The notes under the pieces were generated by a model. The model worked only from the letters and a program-made list of their open reading frames with translations. It was not told the DNA's origin and made no database searches. A program made the position numbers and the translations under genes. A stretch of DNA of 64,000 nt from Bacillota bacterium (GTDB lineage Bacteria; Bacillota; Clostridia; Lachnospirales; Bianqueaceae): the NCBI GenBank assembly GCA_017441925.1, contig JAFRUE010000007.1:186001-250000 (forward strand). The letters run 5' to 3'. Shown one piece after another: positions 28,269 to 35,250 of this stretch (position 1 is the first letter of the stretch; every line of letters starts with the position of its first letter).

Positions 28269-28919
28269 ATGAGGTTTTTTATTGATACTGCCAATGTTGA
28301 CGAGATCCGCAAGGCCGCCAAGATGGGCTTTATCTGCGGTGTGACCACCAATCCTTCTCTGATCGCGAAGGAAGGCCGTGATTTTAAGGAAGTCATTAAA
28401 GAGATCACACAGATCGTCGACGGGCCGATCAGCGGTGAAGTCATTAGTCCGGACGCAGCCGGTATGATCGCAGAGGCGCATGATATCGTTAAGATCCATA
28501 AGAATATGGTCGTTAAGGTTCCGATGACCGCAGCCGGACTGGAAGCTGTCCATGAGCTTTCCAAGGAAGGCATCAAGACAAATGTCACACTTGTTTTCTC
28601 CGCGACGCAGGCACTGCTTGCCGCACGTTCCGGAGCAACTTACGTATCCCCGTTCCTTGGCAGACTTGACGACATCAGTACTGACGGAATCGCACTGATC
28701 GAGGATATCGTGCAGATCTTTGACATCGCTGGCATTGAGACACAGATCATCGCAGCAAGCATCCGTCATCCGATGCACATCCTGGAATGCGCCAAGGCAG
28801 GCGCCGACATCGCGACCGTTCCGTTCAAGGTCCTGATGCAGATGATCGACAATCCGCTTACCAAGAGCGGTCTGGAGAGATTCCAGAAAGACTGGGACAA
28901 CGCGTTCCACAATTCTTAA
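28269..28919 (+). CDS. Transaldolase-family protein (TalC/fructose-6-phosphate aldolase type)
   Basis: A 216-residue single-domain TIM barrel of the short transaldolase/FSA family. It begins [18 protein letters not shown] and continues GVTTNPSL, with the Schiff-base lysine expected in VVKVPMT and the conserved [11 protein letters not shown] and SIRHPMHI stretches. It acts in the non-oxidative pentose phosphate pathway or as an aldolase. The ATG at 28269 is chosen because CAAGGAGGA lies 6-8 bases upstream and the family N-terminus begins there, although the frame is open from 28197. The split transketolase genes at 35314-37070 would supply the partner reactions. Confidence 0.93.
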   Translation: MRFFIDTANVDEIRKAAKMGFICGVTTNPSLIAKEGRDFKEVIKEITQIVDGPISGEVISPDAAGMIAEAHDIVKIHKNMVVKVPMTAAGLEAVHELSKEGIKTNVTLVFSATQALLAARSGATYVSPFLGRLDDISTDGIALIEDIVQIFDIAGIETQIIAASIRHPMHILECAKAGADIATVPFKVLMQMIDNPLTKSGLERFQKDWDNAFHNS

Positions 28920-28937
28920 TATTTTGGAGGATATACG

Positions 28938-29474
28938 ATGGGCTTTCTGTCGAATCTGTTAGGAGATAAGGCTAAAGAAGCCGAGAAGGCATTAGGGAAA
29001 CTCAAAGATATCGCTGACGTGCTGAAAGGCAGCGGTTCAGGCGGATCTCTGGAGCAGGAGAGCAAGAAGCTCTACAAGGAACAGACTACGATCCGGAAGC
29101 CCGCAGCTGTATTTGAGGAAGAGGATGGACCGAGCGGCAAGTCATGGGGTCCCAAGATGCCCGACGAGCCAAATCAGTTCAATTACAGCGGGACATATCT
29201 GCAGTATTTCAGCGAGATCTTCAGGACCGAATTCGCGGACTGCGACGTAGCGCTCTCCAAGAGCAAATACGGCACGACAGATGTCTTTACGTTCACAAAG
29301 GGCGGACAGACTGTTCTGATCGTCGAGCTGTTCTCCAGAAAGAGCTCCGCGCAGTGGACACGCAATTACTGCAGACGGCAGGGGATCCCGTATCTCCGTT
29401 ATTATTACGATTATGACGGCTGGTGGAATACACGCAGTTATGTTATCGAACGTACGAGGAACGCGATCCGTTAA
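28938..29474 (+). CDS. Protein of unknown function, possible degenerate nuclease fold
   Basis: A 178-residue protein I do not recognise. The first ~55 residues are charged and helical with a Gly/Ser linker (LKGSGSGGS). The C-terminal half has alternating strands and helices: DVFTFTKGGQTVLIVELFSR, then a helix with RNYCRRQGIPYLRYYY. That succession (strand ending in Glu, helix, GIPYLRYY strand) resembles VSR or PD-(D/E)XK-like folds. The expected lysine after the Glu is not in register, so catalysis is doubtful. There is no signal peptide or membrane segment. It follows the transaldolase-like gene by 18 bases with its own GGAGG site and directly precedes the structured leader of the reverse transcriptase, so it might be a partner of that system (inference). 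Confidence 0.6.
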   Translation: MGFLSNLLGDKAKEAEKALGKLKDIADVLKGSGSGGSLEQESKKLYKEQTTIRKPAAVFEEEDGPSGKSWGPKMPDEPNQFNYSGTYLQYFSEIFRTEFADCDVALSKSKYGTTDVFTFTKGGQTVLIVELFSRKSSAQWTRNYCRRQGIPYLRYYYDYDGWWNTRSYVIERTRNAIR

Positions 29475-29489
29475 GGGAGCGCGGACCGG

Positions 29490-29506
29490 ACCGGCTATAA
29501 GCCGGT
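29490..29506 (+). other. Small GC hairpin at the start of the RT leader
   Basis: Six-base-pair stem ACCGGC/GCCGGT with loop TATAA, 15 bases after the stop of the upstream gene. It is followed by A6 rather than T, so it is not an intrinsic terminator for the plus strand. Its 5' arm can pair instead with GCCGGT at 29674-29679, just before the RT ribosome site. Confidence 0.7.
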
Positions 29507-29517
29507 AAAAAACGCCT

Positions 29518-29653
29518 AAAACAGAAAGAGAACGCTTAGCGCCCGCGGCGGGCACAGCACGGACTAACAGAAGCTTTGCGGGCAGCAGTCCGTGTACGGT
29601 CCGGTACATCCAGGAATTTTCCTGGATTTAACATCTTCTCTTTCTGTTTTTTT
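29518..29653 (+). ncRNA. Candidate structured non-coding RNA of the reverse transcriptase locus
   Basis: Bases 29518-29532 are the exact reverse complement of 29636-29650: a 15-bp perfect stem closing a 103-base interior. Inside are three hairpins: 29541-29553 (5 bp, CGG loop), 29558-29565 with 29587-29594 (8 bp, 21-base loop) and 29608-29627 (8 bp, loop ATTT). T7 (29647-29653) overlaps the end of the 3' arm, so the RNA could end there. The first hairpin's GCGGGCA recurs in the loop of the second (29578-29584), allowing an alternative pairing. End-to-end complementary arms immediately upstream of an RT gene are the plan of retron msr-msd RNAs, and leader RNAs also serve as templates in DRT2-type systems. 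No sequence match to a known RNA is claimed. Confidence 0.6.
29534..29599 (+). repeat. Upstream copy of an imperfect repeat flanking the RT gene
   Basis: Within the structured leader, blocks occur in the order GCT (29534-29536), GCCCGCGG (29541-29548), AACAGAAGC (29566-29574), GGGCA (29580-29584) and TACGG (29595-29599). The same blocks in the same order recur at 30923-30973 after the RT gene, with shorter spacing between them. Confidence 0.5.
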
Positions 29654-29696
29654 GTGGAAAAACGCCGGAAAGGGCCGGTGGGAGAGGAGGGAGAAT

Positions 29697-30920
29697 ATGT
29701 CATTGCTGGATCAGCTTTCCGACAGAAACAGCTGGGAAAAGTTTTATGATTACAAGTGTTCTCTCGCCGTTCCGGGGGACTTTGCGAAGCAGCTCCGCCG
29801 GTTCATCGATGCCGGAGCCTATCTGCCGGTCTGTGAAGAGATTGCTTCCGGCAGGTCTTTCCCGCTTCCGCGTATGTCCGTGATCAGTAAGCAGAGCACG
29901 CAGAAAAAACGCACGGTCTTTACCTATCCGGATGCGGAGAATATGGTCCTCAAGCTCCTGACATATCTGCTTCTGAGGAGATATGACGGACTTTTTGAGG
30001 ACAGCCTGTATTCGTTCCGGCCGGGACGGAACGCGAAAGACGCGATCCGGATGCTGCGCAGTGTGCCTGGAATCGGGGAGATGTATTCCTATAAAGCAGA
30101 CGTCAGCGATTATTTCAACTCGATCCCGGTCGAGAAGCTGCTTCCGATGCTTAAAGATGCCCTGGCTGACGATCCGGAGCTCTATGCATTTCTTGCCGGC
30201 TTACTGGAAGAGCCGTGCGTGATCCACGAGGGCGAGATGGTGCAGGTCAGGAAAGGCATCATGGCCGGTACGCCGCTGTCTTCTTTCTATGCGAATCTTT
30301 ATCTCTCCGATATGGACCGGCTGTTTGCGGAAAAAGGCGTCCTGTATTCACGCTATTCGGACGATATCATCGTCTTTGCCGATTCGCATGTAGAGGCGGA
30401 GGAGTATCGCGGGACCGTGCTGTCCTGCCTGAAGGCAAAAGGCCTCGGCCTCAATCCGGATAAAGAGACCTTTTCCGCTCCGGAGGACGGATTTGTCTAT
30501 CTGGGGTTCTCGTATCGGCAAGGCATTGTGGACATCGCGCCGGCTTCCGTTATCAAGCTCAAACACAAGATGCGCCGCAAAGCGCGTGCACTGATACGGT
30601 GGGGCATGAGGAACGGCATCGAGCCGGAGAAGACGGCCAAGGCTTTTATCCGGATCTTCAACCGCAAACTGATGGAATCGTCACCGGACAGCGATCTCAC
30701 CTGGAGCTACTGGTTTTTCCCGTCGCTGAATACGGACAGGAGCCTGCGGGAAATGGATCATTACGCACAGGAATGTGTCCGGTATCTGATCTCAGGCAGG
30801 CGTACGAAAGCCAGATTCAACGTACGGTATGAAGATATGAAGAAACTGGGATACAAGAGTCTTGTTCATGAATATTACCGGTTCGGCGAGGACAAGGAAG
30901 AACCGGCGGGGCAAGAGTAA
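29697..30920 (+). CDS. Stand-alone reverse transcriptase
   Basis: A 407-residue RNA-directed DNA polymerase. Visible RT blocks: RT1 KKRTVFTYPDAENMVLK (70-86), RT2 SLYSFRPGRNAKDAI (103-117), RT3 YKADVSDYFNSIP with D135, RT4 GIMAGTPLSSFYANLYL (187-203), the catalytic RYSDDIIVF with D222 and D223, RT6 GLNPDKE and RT7 VYLGFSY (267-273). A thumb-like basic region (284-330) and a conserved-looking tail (TWSYWFFPSL; MKKLGYKSLVHEYY) follow. RT2 and RT7 resemble group II intron-type enzymes, but there is no HNH endonuclease. The retron NAxxH and VTG motifs are absent. ATG 29697 is preceded by AGGAGG at 6 bases; the frame is open from 29592 without a ribosome site. Likely class: group-II-like or UG/DRT defence RT (inference). 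Confidence 0.88.
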   Translation: MSLLDQLSDRNSWEKFYDYKCSLAVPGDFAKQLRRFIDAGAYLPVCEEIASGRSFPLPRMSVISKQSTQKKRTVFTYPDAENMVLKLLTYLLLRRYDGLFEDSLYSFRPGRNAKDAIRMLRSVPGIGEMYSYKADVSDYFNSIPVEKLLPMLKDALADDPELYAFLAGLLEEPCVIHEGEMVQVRKGIMAGTPLSSFYANLYLSDMDRLFAEKGVLYSRYSDDIIVFADSHVEAEEYRGTVLSCLKAKGLGLNPDKETFSAPEDGFVYLGFSYRQGIVDIAPASVIKLKHKMRRKARALIRWGMRNGIEPEKTAKAFIRIFNRKLMESSPDSDLTWSYWFFPSLNTDRSLREMDHYAQECVRYLISGRRTKARFNVRYEDMKKLGYKSLVHEYYRFGEDKEEPAGQE

Positions 30921-30922
30921 AA

Positions 30923-30973
30923 GCTGTTTGCCCGCGGTCATAAAAACAGAAGCACGGGCATTGACTTTTACGG
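30923..30973 (+). repeat. Downstream copy of the imperfect repeat flanking the RT gene
   Basis: Blocks GCT (30923-30925), GCCCGCGG (30930-30937), AACAGAAGC (30945-30953), GGGCA (30956-30960) and TACGG (30969-30973) repeat those of 29534-29599 in order. TGCCCG (30929-30934) and CGGGCA (30955-30960) can form a 6-bp hairpin with a 20-base loop. The copy runs into the -35 region of the tRNA promoter. Confidence 0.5.
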
Positions 30974-30989
30974 AAGACAGCGTTATAAT
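30961..30989 (+). promoter_or_regulatory. Promoter of tRNA-Val
   Basis: -35 TTGACT (30961-30966), 17-base spacer, perfect -10 TATAAT (30984-30989), 12 bases before the mature tRNA 5' end. Confidence 0.85.
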
Positions 30990-31001
30990 ATCTACTGTCA
31001 T

Positions 31002-31075
31002 GGAGATATAGCTCAGTTGGTCAGAGCGCTGCGTTCACATCGCAGAGGTCGTAGGTTCGAGCCCTACTATCTCTA
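31002..31075 (+). tRNA. tRNA-Val (anticodon CAC)
   Basis: A full cloverleaf of 74 bases. The acceptor arm is GGAGATA/TATCTCT (first pair G-U), the D arm GCTC/GAGC, the anticodon stem CTGCG/CGCAG with loop TTCACAT (anticodon CAC at 31036-31038, reading GUG), and the T arm GTAGG/CCTAC with loop TTCGAGC. The CCA end is not encoded. It has its own strong promoter and is followed by an intrinsic terminator, so it is a single-gene unit between the RT gene and carD. Confidence 0.95.
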
Positions 31076-31087
31076 CTTTTTATTATC

Positions 31088-31118
31088 AAAGGCCGTCTGT
31101 GTCTGCGGACGGCCTTTT
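31088..31118 (+). terminator. Intrinsic terminator of tRNA-Val
   Basis: Stem AAAGGCCGTC/GACGGCCTTT (31088-31097 with 31108-31117), 10-base loop, ending in T4. Confidence 0.9.
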
Positions 31119-31125
31119 CTGCACT

Positions 31126-31154
31126 CAAAAAGCCGCCGGACGCCCGGCGGCTTT
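31126..31154 (-). terminator. Intrinsic terminator of the CarD-family gene
   Basis: Perfect 11-bp stem (31129-31139 with 31144-31154) and loop ACGC. The A5 run at 31127-31131 becomes the U tract on the minus strand. Confidence 0.85.
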
Positions 31155-31169
31155 ACGGCAGAAGTGTTC

Positions 31170-31673
31170 CTATATGAGGTGCAGTTCTTTTTGAATGTAG
31201 GGAGATACCTGTTCCCGGTCCATGTTCAGAACATAGGCAAATTCATCGCAGATCAGGGATTCCGCATCCTTCAGCGCGTGTTCGTCAAAAGCATAGAGCT
31301 TCTTGCCTTTCTCGGCCAGTCTCTCACGATGCATATGGATACAGCGTATCATATTCAGGATCTGAAGACGGTTCTTGGCTTCCATGATCTCTTTGTAGCG
31401 GTCCTGACGGATATTCGCGCTGTCGTCCCACATGACGGGAAGCGTCGGCAGACTGCGGATGTACTGCCTGATCTCATCGGGAGTAACCAGACGGATCATT
31501 TTGGAAGACAGCGTGTCATTATCGACAGGGACGAATATGCAGGATTTTTTCTGATACACGGGACGCAGGACGTAATACTGTTTCATGATGCCGCCGAATT
31601 CCTTCTGCGTGATATCTTCAATGATGCAGACACCCCGCCGGGCGTAAATCACGGCGTCGTTCTTCTTATACAT
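31170..31673 (-). CDS. CarD-family transcription factor
   Basis: A 167-residue protein with the N-terminal RNA-polymerase-interacting Tudor-like domain (YKKNDAVIYARRGVCIIEDI; YYVLRPVYQKKSCIFVPVDN) and a helical C-terminal domain. CarD and CdnL proteins bind the RNA polymerase beta subunit and stabilise open promoter complexes. Clostridia often carry several small paralogues, so this may be either the global form or an accessory one. The ribosome site is AAAGGAGGG just before the start. It is divergent from pyrR. Confidence 0.9.
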   Translation of the reverse strand: MYKKNDAVIYARRGVCIIEDITQKEFGGIMKQYYVLRPVYQKKSCIFVPVDNDTLSSKMIRLVTPDEIRQYIRSLPTLPVMWDDSANIRQDRYKEIMEAKNRLQILNMIRCIHMHRERLAEKGKKLYAFDEHALKDAESLICDEFAYVLNMDREQVSPYIQKELHLI

Positions 31674-31726
31674 TCAACCCTCCTTTACATGCGGGCTCCG
31701 GCCCGAAAACCATATGTTACGGACTA

Positions 31727-31735
31727 ATTATATCA
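31727..31735 (-). promoter_or_regulatory. Extended -10 promoter of the CarD-family gene
   Basis: On the minus strand TGATATAAT (31735-31727), that is TGn followed by a perfect -10. The -35 region (GATTAC at 17 bases) is poor, as often seen with extended -10 promoters. Confidence 0.55.
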
Positions 31736-31765
31736 TATTTTTTTTGAAAGTAATCTAAAAAACTC

Positions 31766-31794
31766 TTTACAAATTCGTAAGAATAGTATATCAT
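31766..31794 (+). promoter_or_regulatory. Promoter of the pyrR-uracil permease unit
   Basis: -35 TTTACA (31766-31771) and -10 TATCAT (31789-31794) at 17 bases. TATATC two bases upstream is an alternative -10. It lies just before the PyrR leader. Confidence 0.55.
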
Positions 31795-31815
31795 TCCTGC
31801 AGTGATACTTTTAAG

Positions 31816-32448
<633 letters not shown>

Positions 32449-32500
32449 GATCCAGGAATTACAGTACTACAATAAAAAACATTAACGGAGGGTAATTCAC

Positions 32501-33844
32501 ATGAAACTTACGTACGGAATTGACGCCAAGCCGAAATTCGGACAGCTGATCGTCTTCGGCTTCCAGCAGCTGCTGGCGATCCTGGCAGCAACTATCGCGG
32601 TCCCCGCGATCGTCGGCAACGGCATGTCCGAGTCTGCAGCGCTTTTCGGCGCTGGCGTCGGAACGATCGTCTATCTGCTGTTCACCAAATTCAAGAGCCC
32701 GGTATTCCTGGGATCTTCCTTCGCGTTCATCGGATCGATGCTCGCGGCATTCGCAGGCGCTGCTTCCACACAGCTCGGCTATGTCGGACTGGTCTGCGGA
32801 GCGATCTTCGCCGGTCTCGTCTATGTCGTGATCTCCGCTGTCGTTAAGGTCTCCGGAGTCAAGTGGATCAACAGACTGATGCCTCCGGTCGTTATCGGCC
32901 CCACAGTATCCATCATTGGTCTGTCCCTGGCTGTCAACGCGGTCGGCGACCTGACCAAGGGCAAGGTCCTTGACGCTGCCGGAGCTTCCACAGCAAGCCC
33001 GTACGTCGCACTGATCTGTGGCCTCGTAACGCTTTTCACCGTTATCCTCTGTTCTGTATACGGCAAGAAGATGGTCAAGCTGATCCCCTTCATTCTGGGT
33101 ATCCTGGCCGGATATCTGGTCGCCGCGATCTTCACCGTTATCGGCAACGCCACCGATAATCCTGCACTGCAGGTCATTGATTTCAGCGTATTCGCTTCCA
33201 TGAAGGCTGTTGCGGTCCCGGATTTCACCTTTGTTAAGGCCGGCGCCGGACTGAAGGAACTGACCGGCGGATATCTGGCGACAGTAGCGGTTGCCTACAT
33301 CCCCGTTGCGTTCGTTGTATTCGCGGAGCATATCGCGGATCATAAGAACCTTTCCACGATCATCGATCAGGACCTGCTGGTCGAGCCCGGTCTGCACCGC
33401 ACGCTGCTCGGCGACGGTGTCGGCTCCATTGCCGGCGCGCTCTTCGGCGGCTGCCCCAACACCACTTATGGTGAGTCCGTAGGCTGCGTAGCGATTACCG
33501 GAAACGCTTCCATCCGTACCATCCTGACCACTGCCATTATGGCTCTTGTCATCTCCTTCTTCGGACCGTTCGTAACCTTCCTGTCCACGATCCCGAACTG
33601 CGTCATGGGCGGTGTCTGCATCACCCTGTACGGCTTTATCGCGGTCAGCGGACTGAAGATGATCCAGAACGTAGACCTTGGAGAGAACAAGAGCCTCTTC
33701 GTCGTCGCGGTCATCCTGATCTGCGGCATCGGCGGACTCAGCGTATCCTTTGGAAACGTTACGATCACTTCCATCGCCTGCGCTCTGATCCTCGGCATCA
33801 TCACCAACCTGCTGGTCAACAGAAAGAAAGCAGAGCAGAAGTAA
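32501..33844 (+). CDS. Uracil permease (NCS2 family)
   Basis: A 447-residue membrane protein with about 14 hydrophobic segments, typical of UraA/PyrP. Signature stretches are VFLGSSFAFIGSML, MPPVVIGPTVSIIGLSLA, VFAEHIADHKNLS and the NCS2 motif GGCPNTTYGESVGCVAIT, which includes the substrate-binding Glu. It imports uracil with protons. Its position behind pyrR and the attenuator supports uracil over xanthine as substrate. The ribosome site is CGGAGGG. Confidence 0.92.
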   Translation: MKLTYGIDAKPKFGQLIVFGFQQLLAILAATIAVPAIVGNGMSESAALFGAGVGTIVYLLFTKFKSPVFLGSSFAFIGSMLAAFAGAASTQLGYVGLVCGAIFAGLVYVVISAVVKVSGVKWINRLMPPVVIGPTVSIIGLSLAVNAVGDLTKGKVLDAAGASTASPYVALICGLVTLFTVILCSVYGKKMVKLIPFILGILAGYLVAAIFTVIGNATDNPALQVIDFSVFASMKAVAVPDFTFVKAGAGLKELTGGYLATVAVAYIPVAFVVFAEHIADHKNLSTIIDQDLLVEPGLHRTLLGDGVGSIAGALFGGCPNTTYGESVGCVAITGNASIRTILTTAIMALVISFFGPFVTFLSTIPNCVMGGVCITLYGFIAVSGLKMIQNVDLGENKSLFVVAVILICGIGGLSVSFGNVTITSIACALILGIITNLLVNRKKAEQK

Positions 33845-33862
33845 TTGCTGCAACCAATATAG

Positions 33863-33923
33863 CAGAAACCCCGGCATCCTGCTGCGCACATTTTAAAGGC
33901 GCAGCAGGATGCCGGGGTTTCTG
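33863..33923 (+). terminator. 24-bp perfect hairpin after the uracil permease
   Basis: Bases 33863-33886 are the exact reverse complement of 33900-33923, giving a 24-bp stem with a 13-base loop CACATTTTAAAGG. It probably terminates the pyrR unit, though the stem is much longer than usual and the following T run is short. The loop is identical to that of the hairpin at 35261-35302 read on the minus strand. Confidence 0.75.
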
Positions 33924-34040
33924 TTTATACAGTTGAAAACGACTTCACTGTTTCTTTCTGTTGTCCGGCAGGATAGGGAAGGGGGAAAAGCATTTTGGCT
34001 GTGCATGTTTCAAAGACGTACCGAGCAGGTCGATCTTTTG

Positions 34041-34069
34041 TTGACAGATATAATGATTTGTGATATTCT
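34041..34069 (+). promoter_or_regulatory. Promoter of the ribbon-helix-helix regulator gene
   Basis: Consensus -35 TTGACA (34041-34046), 17-base spacer, TGA at 34061-34063 and -10 TATTCT (34064-34069). The region from 33924 to 34040 holds nothing else I can support. Confidence 0.8.
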
Positions 34070-34072
34070 ATT

Positions 34073-34092
34073 TATGCTCCGAATAGAGCATA
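34073..34092 (+). promoter_or_regulatory. Palindromic operator, probable autoregulatory site
   Basis: Inverted repeat TATGCTC-N6-GAGCATA (34073-34079 with 34086-34092). It lies between the -10 and the start codon of the ribbon-helix-helix gene, where a bound regulator would block transcription. Confidence 0.6.
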
Positions 34093-34108
34093 TATTCAGG
34101 AGGCTAAT

Positions 34109-34501
34109 ATGGATTCTACAGAAAAGGTATCTGTCAATATGAACATCGGGACACTTTCTCAGATCGATTTGCTTGTGGATTTAGGATATTATTCTAATCG
34201 CAGTGATTTTATCAATCAATCGGTGCGGCAGGTTTTGGAGCAGAAGCGTTCGATCATAGAGGGCGAGACACAGCGGCATCTATCCTATAACGAGGACTGG
34301 TTTATCGGCGTGTATGTCTTTACAGAAGCTCAGCTTCGACATGCGCAGGAAGCCGGCAAAAGAATCAAAGTAAAAGGGTATGGTCTGGCTGTGATCGACA
34401 AAAGTCTGGATGAACTGGCGCTTGATACCATAGAAGAGATAAACGTTAAGGGCAAGGTGATTTGCTCTGAACGTGTAAAGACAGGACTTGGATTGAAATA
34501 G
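34109..34501 (+). CDS. CopG/ribbon-helix-helix family DNA-binding protein
   Basis: A 130-residue protein. The first ~50 residues form a ribbon-helix-helix domain: beta strand KVSVNMN, helix TLSQIDLLVDLG, the turn YYSNRSDFINQS and helix VRQVLEQKR. The remaining ~80 residues, with IGVYVFTEAQLRHAQ and KVKGYGLAVID, are a C-terminal part of unknown function, possibly ligand-binding or oligomerising. There is no toxin partner next to it, which argues against a classic toxin-antitoxin pair. A perfect palindrome between its promoter and start suggests autorepression. The sequence looks more AT-rich than its neighbours. Confidence 0.8.
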   Translation: MDSTEKVSVNMNIGTLSQIDLLVDLGYYSNRSDFINQSVRQVLEQKRSIIEGETQRHLSYNEDWFIGVYVFTEAQLRHAQEAGKRIKVKGYGLAVIDKSLDELALDTIEEINVKGKVICSERVKTGLGLK

Positions 34502-34510
34502 GCTATAAAG

Positions 34511-34540
34511 CACGCTGTTACGAAGAGTAACAGCGTTGTT
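34511..34540 (+). terminator. Hairpin after the ribbon-helix-helix gene
   Basis: Ten-bp stem (34512-34521 with 34527-34536), loop GAAGA, then TGTT. It is a probable weak intrinsic terminator. Confidence 0.6.
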
Positions 34541-34552
34541 ACAGCGCGTCCC

Positions 34553-34582
34553 TTTACTGTCACCGGGTAGCCGGACTATGAT
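34553..34582 (+). promoter_or_regulatory. Possible promoter of the XRE regulator gene
   Basis: TTTACT (34553-34558) and TATGAT (34577-34582) with an 18-base spacer, about 50 bases before the start codon. Confidence 0.4.
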
Positions 34583-34633
34583 GAGGCTGTAAGCAAAACC
34601 GCGCAAAGCGGATGATAAAAGGAGGTCATCATC

Positions 34634-35209
34634 ATGACATTTGGAGAGAAGCTCAAGGAAGCAAGAAAAGAAGCCGGATTATCTCAGGAGCAGTTTGCTG
34701 AGAAGATAAGTGTATCGAGATCTGCGATAGCTAAATGGGAATCCGATAAAGGAATGCCGGATGTAAACAATCTGAAAGCAATGGCACAGCTGCTCGATAT
34801 CAGTCTGGACTATCTGCTGGATGAGGACGAGAAGCTCAGTTTTAACGAGACGAAAGAAGCAATTGATCCTGATTCGTTTGAAGTGACAGGTAATTGCCGC
34901 AATAAAAAAGACGCGGCCTGCTATTCCAGATACAGTGTCGCTGACGCGATCTATCCGCTCATCCGCAGAAAAAAGATGAGTAAGAGCGAGTGGTTCGTGG
35001 ATCTCATCGCGGGACCCGGCATCATCCAGGGAGCGGATTATCTGAATAACACCTCGGCATACTATCTTGTTGAAACAGGAGGCAGACAGCTGCTCGTAAA
35101 TGTATCGGCCGACTTTATAACAAGCAGAGAACTGGCAAACAAAGTGGATCCTAAGAAATTCGATTTCGGCAATTATACATTCAGAAAAGCAACCTATCAG
35201 CTGATCTGA
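34634..35209 (+). CDS. XRE-family helix-turn-helix regulator with C-terminal domain
   Basis: A 191-residue protein. The first ~65 residues are a Cro/C1-type HTH domain (FGEKLKEARKEAGLSQEQFA; VSRSAIAKWESDKGMPD; LLDISLDYLLDED). The C-terminal ~110 residues (YSVADAIYPLIRRKKMSKSE; GADYLNNTSAYYLVETGG) form a domain I do not recognise; the pattern suggests an alpha-beta sensor or a PH-like fold. A very strong AAAGGAGG ribosome site precedes the start. It is not adjacent to a clear target gene. Confidence 0.85.
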   Translation: MTFGEKLKEARKEAGLSQEQFAEKISVSRSAIAKWESDKGMPDVNNLKAMAQLLDISLDYLLDEDEKLSFNETKEAIDPDSFEVTGNCRNKKDAACYSRYSVADAIYPLIRRKKMSKSEWFVDLIAGPGIIQGADYLNNTSAYYLVETGGRQLLVNVSADFITSRELANKVDPKKFDFGNYTFRKATYQLI

Positions 35210-35250
35210 CCGCCCAGAGTCTGTCGGATTTCGTTCCGCAGGATCAGCAG

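Noticed and set aside
29594..29602. GTACGGTCC in the leader resembling the 3' arm of group II intron domain V
   Set aside because: No matching 5' arm about 34 bases away and no AGC triad in position, and domain V should lie after, not before, the RT frame. No domain V was found in 30921-31001 either.
29592..29696. Upstream extension of the RT reading frame
   Set aside because: It would add 35 residues encoded by the structured leader and has no ribosome site, whereas ATG 29697 has AGGAGG at ideal spacing.
29475..30973. Diversity-generating retroelement (DGR) around the RT gene
   Set aside because: No adjacent pair of near-identical template and variable repeats differing at adenines, no variable lectin-fold target gene, and the RT is longer than typical DGR enzymes. 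The flanking blocks are short and interrupted.
31002..31075. tRNA-Val as an integration site for a mobile element containing the RT gene
   Set aside because: No direct repeat of the tRNA 3' end and no integrase gene were found in the window; the RT gene lies on the promoter side of the tRNA gene.
33909..34142. Possible 77-codon gene before the ribbon-helix-helix regulator
   Set aside because: It starts inside the 24-bp hairpin, runs through a consensus promoter and operator into the next gene, and has no ribosome site.
34109..35209. Toxin-antitoxin system formed by the ribbon-helix-helix and XRE proteins
   Set aside because: No toxin-like partner is coupled to either gene. Both are DNA-binding proteins with separate ribosome sites and a terminator-like hairpin between them.
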